From contig CM038467.1 of NCBI GenBank assembly GCA_021464415.1, positions 67,089,159 through 67,153,158 on the forward strand: 64,000 nt of DNA, in the 5' to 3' direction. Of this stretch, positions 47,955 through 60,235 are shown one piece after another (the first letter of the stretch is position 1; the number at the start of each line of letters is the position of its first letter). Both the position numbers and the translations under genes were made by a program. The DNA comes from Lonicera japonica (lineage: Eukaryota; Streptophyta; Magnoliopsida; Dipsacales; Caprifoliaceae). The notes under the pieces were generated by a model. It made no database searches and was not told the DNA's origin. It was given only the letters and a program-made list of their open reading frames with translations.

Positions 47955-49697
47955 TTCTAGCTCAAGGATAGTATCTTTTGAGGTGTTCTATGTTCCATGG
48001 TCTCATAAGCTCCATGCCGTCCAAGGTCCTTAAATAATAAGTGCCTGGTCTGCTGACTTTGGTGACCACATAGGGGCCCTCCCACTTGGTAGCGAGCTTG
48101 CCATGTTCAGAAATTTTTGTTGCCAAGGTGACTTTCCGGAGCACTAAGTTGCCAATATTCATGCTTCGATATTTGACCATTTTATTGTAACTTTTAACCA
48201 TGCTTTTTATATGCATCTTCTTTAATTCGAGCTTGCTTTCTCTTTTCTTCGAGGAGATCTATGTTAGCCAGTAGGTCCTCACCATTACGAGCTAGGTCGT
48301 GATGGTTAATTCTGTAAGTTGGGACACCCATTTCCACCGGGATGACTGCTTTAGTTTCTAGGTCAGGGAGAAAGGGGTTTATCCCATTGGACCTCTAATA
48401 GTGGTTCTGTAAGCCCATAGTATCGAGGGAGCTCCTCGGACCAGTTTTTCATGGCATCATCGAGTCTATTCTTCAACGAGCTTAACAAGATTATGTTGGT
48501 GACCTCTGCTTGGCCATTGGCCTGAGGGTGGACAAGTGAACTGTAGTGATTTTTGATTCCATGCCCTTTACAAAAGTCCCTAAAGAGATCGCTGTCAAAC
48601 TGCTTTTCATTATAAGTGATTAGCACCTTTGGGAGACCAAAACGAAAGATGATGTTCCTTCACATGAAATTCTGAATTTTTATGGTGGTGATCGTTGTCA
48701 ATGCCTTGGCCTCAACCCATTTAATGAAGTAACCAGTAGTTACGACTGCGAACTTGGTATGTCCTTTGCCCAGTAGAAAAGGCACCACTACGTCCATGCC
48801 CCATTGAGAGAAAGGCCAAGGGCTGCCGACGGGGGTCATAAGCTCTGCTAGGAGCTGCTGGATGTTGGCAAATTGCTGGCACTTGTCGCATTTCTTTACC
48901 AGTTCCTTTGCGTCTTATAGGATGGTGGGCCAGAAGTAGCCTTGTCTGTCAACTTTGAGTGCTAGTGACCGAGCTCCCGGATGCCCCCCACACAGGCCTT
49001 CATGAATCTCTAGCAGGGTTACTTGGGCTTGGTGCAGGTGTAGGCAGAGCAAGAAAGGGAGGATGTACCCCCTTTTATACAGTGCTGCTTCAATGACCAC
49101 ATATATGTTAGACATATACTTTATTTTCTTGGCCATCTTCCTGTCTTCAGGGAGGGCTCCATCAGTGAGATAGTTCAAAATTGGGTCAATCCAACATTTG
49201 CAGATTTGTATTGGAGCTACGTCCAGCTCCAAAGGTTCATCTATGGCTTTCCTTTCTAGATATTCAACGTGTACCCCGCTTGGTAAGTCTGAAGTTGTGA
49301 CAAGTTTGGCCAGGCGATTTGCCTTGTTGTTTTGATCTCGCGGGACCTTAATGAAAATGAGGTTAGAGTACTTCTAAATCGCTGCTTTAGCCTTGGCTAA
49401 GTAGGCAGCCATGCATTCTTCTTTTGCCACATTGTGACCAAGTATTTGGCCGATTATTACCATGGAGTCATTGTAGCCTACCATTTTCTTTACTCCCAGA
49501 TCACCACCTATTCTCAAGCCCGAAATGATGGCTTTGTATTTAGCCTCATTGTTGGAGGCCTTGAACAGGAATTTCAGTGTTATTTTCAGGGTGTTAGCCT
49601 CAAGAGTTATCAACACCAAACCAACTCCGGAGCCTTGCAGGTTGGAAGCCCCATCGGCGTATAAGACCCACATTGGTGTTCCTAGTAGTAAATTCAT
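47955..49697 (-). pseudogene. Tat archaeal-type RNase H and integrase, broken
   Basis: Read on the minus strand: the second RNase H (PMWVLYADGASNLQGSGVGL, ASNNEAKYKAIISGL, YNDSMVIIGQI) at 49374-49697, then the integrase zinc region (DRQGYFWPTIL, KKCDKCQQFANIQ, about 48930-48850). The core follows with GMDVVVPFLLGKG near 48790, LITYNEKQFDSDLF near 48600 (Tyr where the second catalytic Asp normally stands) and the Glu block HPQANGQAEVTN near 48520. The C-terminus ends GPYVVTKVSRPGTYYLRTLDG near 48040. Stops occur near 48915, 48660 and 48363. The domain order defines the Tat lineage. Confidence 0.88.
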
Positions 49698-49839
49698 CTA
49701 AGCGGTAGGGGTCAAAGTGTTCGAGTCCGGGAGCGATAATAGCTCTAGTGGCTCCTCAATCTGGTCTTCTGTGTATGTGAACTCGGCTATGAAGTTTGCC
49801 ATGGCCTGGCCCTTGATCGAGGTTCAAGGCCTGTAGTTA

Positions 49840-52038
49840 ATCATCAATTACCAGAGCTCAATAGCCCATATGGCCATACGACCTGATTGTTCTGGCTTGT
49901 CGAGAACTCTTTGCAGTGGCTAATCTGTGAGCACATCTATAGTGTGGGCCTGAAAGTAGGGTCTCAGCTTTCGAGACGTGATAAGCAGAGCATAGGCCAA
50001 ATTTTCTAATCTTGGATAGTTTAGCTCGATAGCGCGCAGAGCTCTGCTTATGTAGTATACTAGTAGCTGAGCCCCTTCATTGTTCCTCATCAGTGCTGAA
50101 CTGACTGCCGTTCGTGACACTGCCAAATATAAGCTTAGAATTTCCTCCTTTCTTGGTGAGTTAAGGAGGGGAGGTGCTCCGAGGTACTGTTTGAGTTGCT
50201 AAAAAGCTAACTCGCATTCTTTAGTCCATTCGAAGGCTTTCTTTAGAGTTTTGAAGAAAGGGTGGCACTTGTCGGTTGCTCTGGAGATGAATATGTTGAG
50301 AGCTGCCACTTTTCCTGCCAGACTTTGGACTTCTTTAGGTTTGGATGGGAATTTCATGTCGACAAAAGCTTGTATCTTCTCTGGGATAGCCTCGATTCCC
50401 CTTTAAGTGACTATAAAGCCCAAGAACTTTCCCCCTTTAATTCTAAAAGTGCACTTGGCCGGGTTGAGAGACATGCCGTTTTGTCTGAGTATGGCGAAGA
50501 CTTCGTTGAGATCGACCACATGATTTAGGGCTTTAAGGCTTTTGACCAGCATGTTATCGATGTAAACCTCTATGTTTCTGCTTATTTGGTCTTTAAACAG
50601 TGCTTTCATTACCCTTTGGTAGGTAGCTCTCGCGTTCCTTAGGCCAAACGACATAGCTTTGTAGCTGTACGTGCCTTCGCTGGTGATAAATGAGGTCTTT
50701 TCCTTGTCTTTTGGAGCCATCTTGACCTGGTTTTAGCCGGAGTATGCATCCATGAAACTTAACATTTTGTGGCTCGTAGTTTCATCTACAAGTTGGACTG
50801 TCCTTCGGGCAGGACTTATTAAGGTCTTTAAAGTCCACGCACATTCTCCACTTTCCACTGTGCTTCTTTACGAGCAATATATTGGAGAGCCATTTCGGAT
50901 AGTATACCTCTCGAATAAAACCAGCTCGGAGGAGATTTTGGACTTCTTCTTTGGCGGCCGACTTCTTTTCTGCAACAAAACTCCTTTTCTTCTACCTTAT
51001 TGGTATGAAAGTGGGGTCAACGTTGAGTCTGTGCTCCATGATCTCCGGGTTCAACCCTTTCATGTCGTTGTGGGACTAGGCAAATATGTCGGCGTTAGCT
51101 CACAAGTACTGACATAGCTCTTCTTTGACCTCTGTGCAAAGTTGATCACTGATCTTGAGGACCCTGTCAGGCCATGAGGGGTCAAGAACCAAATATTCCA
51201 AGTCTTCCACCGGTTCACCACGGAGCTCTTTCTCTTCATCCCCGGGGTCTAAAGTATCGATCCCCCACTTCTCTGCATCGCTACGCTCTCTCATCCTCAA
51301 TAATTCTTCCCCAGCGCTGGCTTCGACCTTATCAACTGTGATTTCTGCGATCCTGACTTCTTTTAGTGTCCCAAACTGGCAACTACGAGCTTTGACCTGA
51401 TTTCCTCTAACCTCCCCGACTCTGTGAGGGGTAGGGAATCTCATGGTTAAGCTGCAAGTTGAAATGGCAGCCCTAATCTCATTGAGTGTTCCCCTACCGA
51501 GGATGGCATTATAATGGGGAGCTCTATCTAGTATCAAGAATTCGGCGACTGTGGTGATCTGCCTCGGAGCAGTTCCCAGGGTTACAGTGAGCTTAATTAT
51601 TCCCAAAGATTTAGTCTTTTCTCCTGAAAAACCAACCAGGGTGACCGAGGAAGAGGTCAAGTGCTCTGTGGTGAGACCCATGGCCTTAAAGTCGCTGTAG
51701 TACATGAGGTTAGAAGTGGACCTTGTGTCAATGAAGATTCTGTAGACATTGTGATTGCTCACTATCGTCGCTACCACCAGAGGTTCGTCATGAGGGAACT
51801 CTACTCCGCTCATATCTTCGTCGGTGAACACAAGCTCCTTAACATTGTACTTTACCATTTTGGCAGGTCTAAAACTGAAGCATTCTTTCTCTGAGATCGA
51901 GGACCTGGCCTGTCTAATGTAGGCCTTTCTGAACCTATTGTTGTTCCCAGAGTAAGAGGAGCCCCCTTTAATCTTGAAGATCTCGTTTTCTGGAGCCTTC
52001 GCTTTGGCCTCTGGGGGAGCACCCTTCTTTCTATCCAC
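49840..52038 (-). pseudogene. Tat protease, reverse transcriptase and RNase H, broken
   Basis: On the minus strand 52038-51100 is a 312-codon open frame holding the protease: IDTRSTSNLMYYSDFKAMGL (the usual DTGSS has Arg for Gly) and APHYNAILGRGTLNEIRA. Reverse transcriptase lies from about 51060 to 50400, with PKWLSNILLVKK, GTYSYKAMSFGLRNARATYQ and the catalytic box VYIDNMLVKS, in which the second Asp of YxDD is Asn. RNase H follows with LYLAVSRTAVSSALM, LVYYISRALRAIELNYPRLE and a stop near 49919. Several further stops (about 50727, 50405, 50202) confirm inactivity. Confidence 0.88.
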
Positions 52039-53560
52039 GTATTGTCTGAGTTGTCCTCTCTAAATGAGCCTCTCAATTTCTCCCTTCAACTTTCAGCAAC
52101 TATTGGTCTCGTGCCTGTGGTCTTTATGATATCAGCAATACTTGGTCATGTCCCATTTCTCCTCAGGTGTCCTAATCTTTCGGGCTTCTAGAATCTGTCC
52201 TGGGTCTAACTGGGCATAGACCTCTCCCAAAGGGGCTGTCAAAGGAGTAAACTATTGGCGTGCCCTGCCATCTTTTGGTTCGATTTTGTCCGCTTATTTC
52301 TTACTCTTCTTACCCTCTCTCTCCTGGCCGAGGGGTGGGCTGTGCCCCATTTGGCGCTTGGAGGAGGATAAAAGGGTCTATTGGCTCGACAGATTTCTTT
52401 CTTGCAAAGTTTCCTCCACCCCGACCTGCTTGTTGATCTTATCTAAGAGCTCGGACATTGTCTTCAAGGCCATCCGTGCTAGCGTCATGAGGCAGTATGG
52501 GAAGGTTACCCCCTCCATGAAGGCTGCTACAGCCACTCCTTTGTTCAGGTCGGTGACCATGAGGCTTTCTTGGTTAAAACGGCGAGCATATGCTTTTAGG
52601 CTCTCGGTAGGTCCTCGTTTTACAGTGAAAAATTGAGTGGAGGTCTTGGATTGTCGCTTGGTTCTTACAAAATGTGAAATAAACTTGGTACCGAGCTCTT
52701 GTGAGCTAGAGATTGACTCTGGCAGCTGGCTGTTGCACCATGTTTAGGCTGCTCCCTACAGAGTAGTGATGAAGGCCCTGCATATCACTCCATCTGGGAC
52801 ATTCTGGAGCCCCATTATGTTTTCGTATTGCTATCAATGATTCACAGGGTTAGTGGTTCCATCGTATGATTCCAACACTGGGAGTCTAAATTTTTTCAAG
52901 ATCGGGTAATTCTGAATGTGATCTGTAAATGGAAATTTTGAGTTTCTAACCAAAGCTGCTGTCAAGCTCCCCACCAGATGACCCACGGTCCTCATCACCT
53001 CTGCCATTTGGGTCTCTATTTTTGACATCAATCTTTTCTCAACCTCTTCGACCGACTCTCTGTGAGAGATCCTATTAAAAATGGATCCCCTAAGTATGAC
53101 TTCCACCTCTCGCCCTGGAGTTCGATCTAACGGGAGGAGAGGTAGGCCTACGCTCGGGCCTCGATGTTATGAAGCTTCGTCTAGGCATTTTTCGTGAACC
53201 CTGTTAATCCGTGGGTCTCTTGTCGGTGGAGGAGGAAGCGAGACCCGGACTTCTTCGTACAAGGTCTCCTGATTAGCGTCGGAGTGGCGGGATTCGAGCT
53301 TACCATTTCTATCGCGGTTCGCCTCGGATCCTCTGCCACGACCTTCAAGTCTTTTTCTGACTGGGACTGGAGGAGGGATTGGGCGAACGCTGTCAGATAC
53401 GGAGGCTGAAGACGATCTGCTTCTCGTGCTAGCTTAGAGACTTTGCCTCTGGGCTAAGAGTCTATCAATTCGGATTTGAAGAGCATCTTGCCATTCTTGT
53501 AGGGCCAATATAGGGTCTGGTTGAGTTTATCTTGAAAACATAGTAAATTCTTTGGGTGTT
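52039..53560 (-). pseudogene. Tat gag, broken
   Basis: On the minus strand a Pro/Arg-rich N-terminus (53560-53110) leads to heptad-like VEEVEKRLMSKIETQMAEV and the gag landmark FRLPVLESYDGTTNPVNH near 52880. The core continues with KAYARRFNQESLMVTDLNKG and VAVAAFMEGVTFPYCLMTLA near 52530, and ends in a zinc knuckle of the Tat type (YHKDHRHETNSC) near 52120. Stops near 52833, 52752, 52290 and 52060 break it. Confidence 0.8.
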
Positions 53561-53605
53561 TTCATAGCTTCAGGGGAGGTATGTGACTTTGAGAAAAATG
53601 TCTTT

Positions 53606-53623
53606 CCCACAGACGGCACCAAA
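53606..53623 (-). other. Tat primer-binding site
   Basis: Read on the minus strand, TTTGGTGCCGTCTGTGGG follows the 5' LTR end by one base. This is the primer site typical of Tat elements. Confidence 0.8.
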
Positions 53624-53624
53624 C

Positions 53625-54525
53625 TATTGGTGCTAAAAACTGGGAAGGGTATTTTAGACCACAGAGTCAAAAGGTTATGACAAATAATTGGAACAGTAAA
53701 GGTAAATATGCTGAATTTAAGAGAGTCAAGGATTTATAGAGGAGGTTGGCCTCGTATGAACAAACGGGTTAGTCCTACCCTGTGGAATGAAGCCTGGAGC
53801 TCAGTTTGCCTTATATTGATAGTAAACTAAAAAGTGTTACAAACTCACGAAAGTCTCTCTAGCTATTCTATTTTCTCAATATTACGATAAGAGGAAAGCT
53901 GAGCTAACAACAGTTTAGTCTCTTTAACTGAGGCGCCTTGAACCAAGCTACCGAGCTCTGCTTCTGTCTTTTTATGCCTATTTGTGGTGCATTTTTTGTC
54001 TCTCTCTAATTCTTCCCAATTGAAACTTGATGATCACTTGGTTGTTAGGAGAAGTAAATGCTTCTTGTATATATATGATTGGAGGAGAAGTGTGGCCAGA
54101 GCTCCCAGAGTAGGTTTGGGGCCATGCTTCGACCAGTACCAACTTTGACCTTGCTTCTCCATGAATTTTGGTGCATTAAATGCAGTTGGTGTACATTTAA
54201 TGAAGATGAGGGAAGTTTAGCGCGCTCTGCAGAGCAAGTGACAGTCGCCCATGCCTTCGCTAACCACTATGGCAGGGTGGTTGGGCGAGAGAGATAGAGC
54301 TTTGGAGTTCGTCGAAAGAGCTCCGGGGCTCGGGCCTCATAATTTGTCGTACATAATTGACCCTTGAGTGGGTATCTAGCCCTCGAAGGGCTCTATCATT
54401 TTCACAAAGTCATAATAGGGCTCCTCCGAGCTCCTTGTACAGAAACAGACACGATAGCTGACATGGACGGCCACGTGTCAGCTCGAAGTTGGCGGGGTAA
54501 ATTGAATTAATAATTAACACCATCA
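53625..54525 (-). repeat. 5' LTR of the Tat element
   Basis: A 901-bp LTR; on the plus strand it runs from TATTGGTGCTAAAAACTGGG to ACACCATCA. The first TG pair reads TA here. It is collinear with the copy at 42647. Confidence 0.9.
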
Positions 54526-55990
54526 ACTATTATAGAGAAGAATAAAGATTTAAATATTTTGAAAAAAATGAACTTTTTAGATCTCTTTAAACTTTTAAAA
54601 CTAATACTATCTCAAAATCCTCATCACAAAAGAAAAACAACATTGCTTTCAAAGCTAAAAAATTTTAAAATTCTCATGGCGATAAGGATCTTGATCTTGA
54701 TGAAGAAGATATGGCAAAATTTGCTAAAAATTTCAAAAAACTCCTTTGGCTAAGTAAAACTTTTAAAAATTCTTTTAAATCGAACGGAAACAAAAATACT
54801 GATTAGTCATCAAATCAAATAAATCAATGGTCCTAAAAGCAATATAAGAATAGTGGTCCTATGAGCGATGAATGTTTTGAGTATCATGGAAGATGGCATC
54901 AAGCTTGGGAATGTGCAACTAAATTTAATAAGCTTAGGAAAGTGAATCAATCTAAACATGCCATGCATGTTACACTTAGTGATGATTAGAACGATTCGCA
55001 ATCCCATGAGGAGAAAGAAGTTGTAGCTTTTGTTGTGTGTAGAAGTTGAAGAAAAGCTTGATCTTTAAACAGCCTATAACTAGCTGTGTGAAGAATTAAT
55101 TAAAGCCAAGATGAGGGAAATCCATCTTCATAAAAAGCTAAGCATTTTTTTATGAAAAGATGGAACAAATTCAAAAGTACGAGAGTTTGATAGGTCAATT
55201 GAATGATGAAAAAAGTGCACTCTTGGTCAAAGTATTTGAATTTGAACTCATAAGGCAGTCTCTCCTTGATGAAAACGATAAGTTAAAAGACGGCCTTGCC
55301 TCTTTGGGTAAAGATAATGATAGCCTTCAATTTAAAGTTATACAACTTGAAATAGAACTTGATAAGGCTAAATTTGTCAAGATTGATCTTGAAAATAGGT
55401 CCGAAAAACTCACTCACATATTTACAGGCCCTGTTGACTTCTCGAATAACGAAAGTGGGATAAGTTTTGATAAGTTTACTTTCAGTTTAAATTCCAATGA
55501 AAACCCGACTTTTGTTAAGGCAAATACGGAAAAAGAACTTCGTGAAGAGAAAAGCCATTAGGCAAGTCCAGGCTATTAGAATTCTTAGTTGGTTTCTCAT
55601 ACACAAGAAGATGTTCAAAGGATGATCTCATTTGAGTCGTATAAGTACACACTGCCTCAACCTTTTTGGTGTAAGTATTGCAATCACAAGGGACAGTTAA
55701 GAGAATTTTGTTGGAGAGCGAGGAATTCGTTTCCAAGTAATTCACCAAAGTTGATTCCCATTAAATCTAAAACCAAACCAAAAACTAAATCCTTTAGTTT
55801 TGAGAATAGGATTAGAGTCCTAATTTTCGAGTCTACTAGGATTATCAATGAACTTAAGGATTTATGTTTTAGTAATGGTCCTAAAGGTAGGCAATTTGAG
55901 GGACATGGCAAGGTTATAACTCCTAAGATTTCACAAGTTTGGGTTCCTAAGGGAACCGTTTCACATTTTCACTTTCACCCACTTAGGTGA

Positions 55991-57512
55991 TTAGGAGTTC
56001 GCCTAGCATATAAGAGGTTGGTTGGTTGGTTATAGTAGGTTGTGTGGGTTAGCTTCGGTTTTTTGGCTTCATTCGTTACTTAGAAACCAAAGGCTAATAG
56101 GTTGTTTAAATCCAAACAAGTATAAAATTCAGAAAGATTTTTAGTTGAATTTTCGTTGTGAAATTTGCTAAACAGTTTTAAAATCTAAGATATTTTTTTA
56201 ATACTTGCATGCAATGTGATTGGTATTTTTTAATTCCGGATATTTCATGATTTTCATATATAAATGTTAAATTTGAGATTTATGTGCTATATTGCCTTAA
56301 TTTATTAAAATCGGTAGTATATTATTTCAATCACATAAGAGTATGCTAGTATATTATCTTGCACACTACAATGCACGATTTACATTGGAATATTTGAATA
56401 ATCATATGGTTCAGACATGATTTTTTAAATTAAAAATTCATAAGCTCCCATATATGGACTATTTAGGGGGACGTAGTCTAAGTATTGTGATTATATGCAG
56501 TGAGTTTGTGTAATATAATTTTGAGTGAAAAAAACAAAAGACAAGCAAAATAAGAAAAAATGTAATGGGGATGAAAAAGGGCTACCATAGTGGAAGAATA
56601 ACTGATAGCTCCCAAGTGGTGTATAGCTGGCATCCACTAAGGGAGAAAGCCTCCATTAAAATTGAATGATTGTTTGCATAAAAATATCATCAATTAAATG
56701 CAAAAAAAATTATGTTTGAAAGAAAAGATTGCTTCTGAGGGAGAAAAAAGTTGAAAATTTAATGATATAGAGGCTTTCTAAATTTTCACGCATATGGGTG
56801 CACGAACTCTTCAATACCTATGTTTATTCGAATTGTACTTTATATGATCCAATTTGCATGCACACGGATACATTTGAATACTCTGTGTTGCTTGGCGTAA
56901 ATATGCATTAATTGATTATCATTCTTTAGCCATAGTATATGTATCAATTTTAATGGAAGACACATGTTTTTTAGCTTGAATGTTAATTTTCAAATTTGAT
57001 CTATGTACATAGAGATGCATGTTAAGTTGTGTTAAAATTATTTTTGTTTGGTAAATTTTTGCTTCGAGTTTCCAAACCAGTTTTCTTTGTGAGTTGTTGG
57101 TTTCCCTATTTTACTACAATCCATGTATCCCTTCCATGATTTCCTTGATATTAGGAGAGAGATTCCATTTGTTTCGGGGAGAGAGTTCATAATAAGTAGG
57201 AATAATTAAAGGGGAGAAAAATTATTTTTCTTGCTTATTTGTATTTTCCTTTGTCTTTTCCTCACAAAAAGTGGGAGAGAATTAATAAAGGGGGGTAGAG
57301 AAAAAATTGTAGAAAATTAAAATTGACAAGTTATATAAGGTTATGTTTAACCTAGATCATTTTCAGGTATGCTTGTTTAAGATTTGATGTTTCAGATTGA
57401 AGTACACATAATGAGGAGAAACATGAATTTCAAGCAGACGACTAAAAGATTCAAGGTATTGGCATGTCTTGCATCCTTACTTGTTTTGCAATATGCAGTA
57501 ATTGATTATATT
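55991..57512 (+). other. 3' non-coding region of the SIRE-like element
   Basis: About 1.5 kb with no coding domain, where pol would be expected. It has purine-rich stretches GGGAGAAAGCCTCC (56641), GGGGAGAGAGTTC (57177) and AAAGGGGGGTAGAG (57287), similar to the region upstream of the polypurine tract in large Copia elements. Confidence 0.55.
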
Positions 57513-57517
57513 ATTGT

Positions 57518-58989
57518 TGTTAGAGTAATATACTAAAAGTCATAATTTTGTTGTTGGTTTGGATATGTTATAAACTCGGTTTTGCTATTTTAATGAGAAT
57601 CTTTATGGGCAATGGTTGCATTATATTATTTATTTAAATATTGTGCATGTGTGTCTTTTATTCCATATAGTAGATGATTTGGTGTGTAGAGTATAGCTTA
57701 CACACAGAAGATCATATCATTGGTTCTTGTGAAATATAAGTTTAATGGTTCACAATTTTAGATGGAATTAGACACCCATCGGTAGGATTGTAGTACAAGT
57801 TTTAGTAGTTTATCTTAACTACAGGAAACAGTATAGTTTTAACTCGTTGTGCTAGTACACTTCGTGTGTATTGAATAGGACCAGTTTGGGTTAATTGTTT
57901 TTATACTGACTATATAAAACAATTTAAAATCCCATGGTTATTTTGATTACTTATGTTCTTAATCTTGAAATAATTAATAAACATATATATGTAGTGTTTT
58001 TTGTTTTGACTCATTAAGAGTGATATTCATTTATGGATCAATAATCTTCGTGAATTAGATGACGACACTATATGTATGATGAATATTAATTATTGACGGA
58101 ATCCACATCCCGGTATAGGGATTAATGATAGCCCCTTGAGAAGCTTATAAGTTTTGATCATGTCAAACCCTGCAGGTGGATTATGTTAATCCGACATGTC
58201 AAATAAGTTAAGTGATAGGCTCAAGGATTAAGAAGTCATTTAAATATAATTGTCAGTAATTTAATTTAAATGACGGTTATCTGTAATCTTAACGTGAGGA
58301 GAATAATAAGTATTTAATAACAAGGAGCTCGAAATATAATTTTAAGATAAGGATGGGAGTGCAATTATGATTCTTTAGCGGTGTGAATTATAATTTATGG
58401 AAGGAACTAATTCATAGTGGAATTAGGATTCCAACTTTCCATAGGAAGCACAAACACTTATATTTCTCCTTAAGGTCCCTATCGTAGCCTTATATATACG
58501 CCGACCGTGTCTCTTCTCTTCATAATAATAATTCTCATGAGTTAGGGTTTGTTCTATTGAGAGAGGAAAAAATCTTAGTGATACCGTAACCCACACTCAG
58601 TGCAATATTTGATTGCGGAAGGAATACGATAAAAGATCTTTAGGTTTTCGGCACAGCTGTCGTAAATCAATCGTAACTTTTGATCGCACTGTTGGATTGG
58701 GCTAATTTTTGGATATGTCGTTTGGAACGCAAAGTTATTGCTATTGTGCGAAGAATCAGGACGATCAGAAGTTGTTTCGGTGGCGAAAATAATCAACTTT
58801 CGCAGCCCAGCGAGAATTAAAAAATCTGACCAAATCGCAATCTGATGCTTTCAAACCCTAGTCTCCTCATATGGATCCTCTACATGATCCACAAAGGTGA
58901 AATCCCTTTATTCTTATAGGGTTTTGTCAAAAAGGATTTTGTTCAATCTATATGCAATATCAAACGATCATGTTTTAATGTCTCCATCA
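57518..58989 (+). mobile_element. Copia solo LTR with perfect ATTGT target duplication
   Basis: A 1472-bp LTR from TGTTAGAGTAATATAC to GTCTCCATCA with identical flanks ATTGT (57513-57517 and 58990-58994). It has a TATATATACG box at 58491. It is the same family as the minus-strand LTR at 34849-36316. The perfect duplication proves a full element inserted here and then lost its interior by LTR recombination. Confidence 0.92.
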
Positions 58990-59076
58990 ATTGTAAATGT
59001 GTATGAGATAGCGTAGTTATAGTGATAAAGTCATCGAGTCTGTTATGTTGTATAGTATTTTTGTCTCGGAATAGCT

Positions 59077-59189
59077 AAAATGGGAGATTGTAAAGTCTAA
59101 GCTTGTGTTAGCAATATTCCTTCAACGAAAACATGTTTACTTGTAAGTTGTTTGAGTTGTTCGAGATTACATCTAAAGTACAAAGCGCA
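59077..59189 (+). repeat. Polypurine tract and truncated 3' LTR of the SIRE-like element
   Basis: AAAATGGGAGAT (59077-59088) is followed by TGTAAAGTCTAAGCTTGTG at 59089. About 90 bp match the 5' LTR start at 37882 (shared TATTCCTTC and ACAT words), then LINE sequence begins. Confidence 0.65.
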
Positions 59190-60235
59190 ATGATAGATCA
59201 ATAAATGACCATTCATGTTGGTCATGGGCTTTTGATAGATCAATTTTAAGCGCCATGACTCCATTTTTATGTTTAAATCTACGCATCGTATGGAAAGCTC
59301 ATGTGTAAAAAGAATGTTATCTTGAATGTGCCTTAAAGGAACAAAAGCATTATGGTAAGGAGAAACCAAAACATTAAGAAACAGTCTAATTCTTTGAACT
59401 AATTAACCATTGATGGCCTTATAAATAACATTAGAAAGCCTAATAAGCGAAAATGGTTAATTTAAGTGGGATTTTCCTGTTTAGGAATAAGAGTAATTGT
59501 GGTTTTATTATAACAACAAGAAGGATCCCAATGGAGAAGAAATCTTTAATCAAATTGGCAACAACTTCTCCCACCACATGCCAATATTTAGTGAAAAAAA
59601 AACAGTTAAGCCCTTAAGACTTTGAGATTTGTTTGGATTCATTTTCCAAAAAAATATTTTAATTTCATAATATGTAAAAGGAGTATTAAGTTTATTGAGA
59701 CCATCTTAAGAGTGGGAGCAAAGGAATCCAAACAATCTCAATGTGATCGCAGATACGAGGTAAATGTTGGTAAAAGATGTTTTCATAGTATTTATAATAT
59801 GAGACTCATCAGAAATCCATCCCTTACCAGGAACAAATAAGGTCTCTATCTTATTAGTTTGTCTTTTATGATTGACTTTAGCATGAAAAAGTGGTAACTT
59901 GGATGGAAAATCCCTATTTTCCATGAAAAATTATGGCAATCAAACACACCCTTAGTGTTGGTATCACATCAACTTCCCCAGTCAAAACTCGCTTTTTGTT
60001 TCCATTACATGGCCTTTTGTGTAAAAAATACCCAAGAGAATTTTGTAAACTTTGTTCTTTATGGATAAGAAAATCAGTAACACCATGGTCTAATTGATTT
60101 ATAACCTCTTGAATCTGATATATAAGGTTCTGAATATGTTTAGCAGCATTTCCTAAATTATTTTTAACCCAAATTCTCGATTTGACACGAACTTCAGAAA
60201 ACCTAATGAAATTACTCATTCTTTTATGTATGACA
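59190..60235 (-). pseudogene. L1-type LINE reverse transcriptase fragment
   Basis: Read on the minus strand from 60235: a pre-RT region with WVKNNLGNAAKHIQNLIYQI, then LPLFHAKVNHKRQTNKIETL (the FFH motif region of plant L1 ORF2), then after stops TKYWHVVGEVVANLIKDFFS and KNGVMALKIDLSKAHDQHEW, equivalent to reverse transcriptase motif A (usually KLDMSKAYDRVEW). The fragment ends just after motif A and lacks the YADD box and the 3' tail, so it is cut at both ends. Multiple stops. Confidence 0.82.

Larger units (their letters stand above)
42647..54525 (-). mobile_element. Tat-lineage Ty3/gypsy retrotransposon with antisense gene
   Basis: This 11.9-kb minus-strand element has LTRs at 53625-54525 (5') and 42647-43560 (3'), flanked by ACTAG (42642-42646) and ACTAT (54526-54530). 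Removing it restores the interrupted Copia gag frame. The presence of an extra archaeal-type RNase H between RNase H and integrase, the primer site TTTGGTGCCGTCTGTGGG, and a long region between pol and the 3' LTR identify the Tat lineage (Ogre/Retand relatives). LTRs are about 91-92 percent identical over the first 190 bp by eye. All coding regions are broken. Confidence 0.9.
42090..55990 (+). pseudogene. SIRE-like Copia gag, split by the Tat element and decayed
   Basis: The first part (42090-42641) starts ATGGATAAAGATCAA and shows the Copia gag pattern LDGSNYSYWKVIMRILLKF and WTAGELQLAKWNSKGLNLI, then stops at 42351. Later fragments read LEVVYEGTNIVKNHK and FETIRMKDSETIIEFHNRLK. The second part (54526-55990) resumes with IIEKNKDLNILKK. 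It holds a zinc knuckle CFEYHGRWHQAWEC with Tyr at the second Cys, a coiled-coil segment (55160-55558), and a second knuckle CKYCNHKGQLREFC with Gln at the His position. It ends near a VPKGTVSHFHFHPLR tail without entering pol. Several stops and shifts are present. Confidence 0.75.
37882..59189 (+). mobile_element. SIRE-like Copia element lacking pol, heavily nested
   Basis: The 5' LTR starts TGTAAAGTCTAAGTCTGTG at 37882. The 3' LTR starts TGTAAAGTCTAAGCTTGTG at 59089 after a polypurine tract AAAATGGGAGAT. Between them are a degenerate primer site (TGTTATCAGAG, 41991), gag in two pieces, and a long non-coding region, but no protease, integrase or reverse transcriptase. Inserts inside it are two solo LTRs, an 11.9-kb Tat element, and another solo LTR. 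The 3' LTR is cut after about 100 bp by a LINE fragment. Confidence 0.7.
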
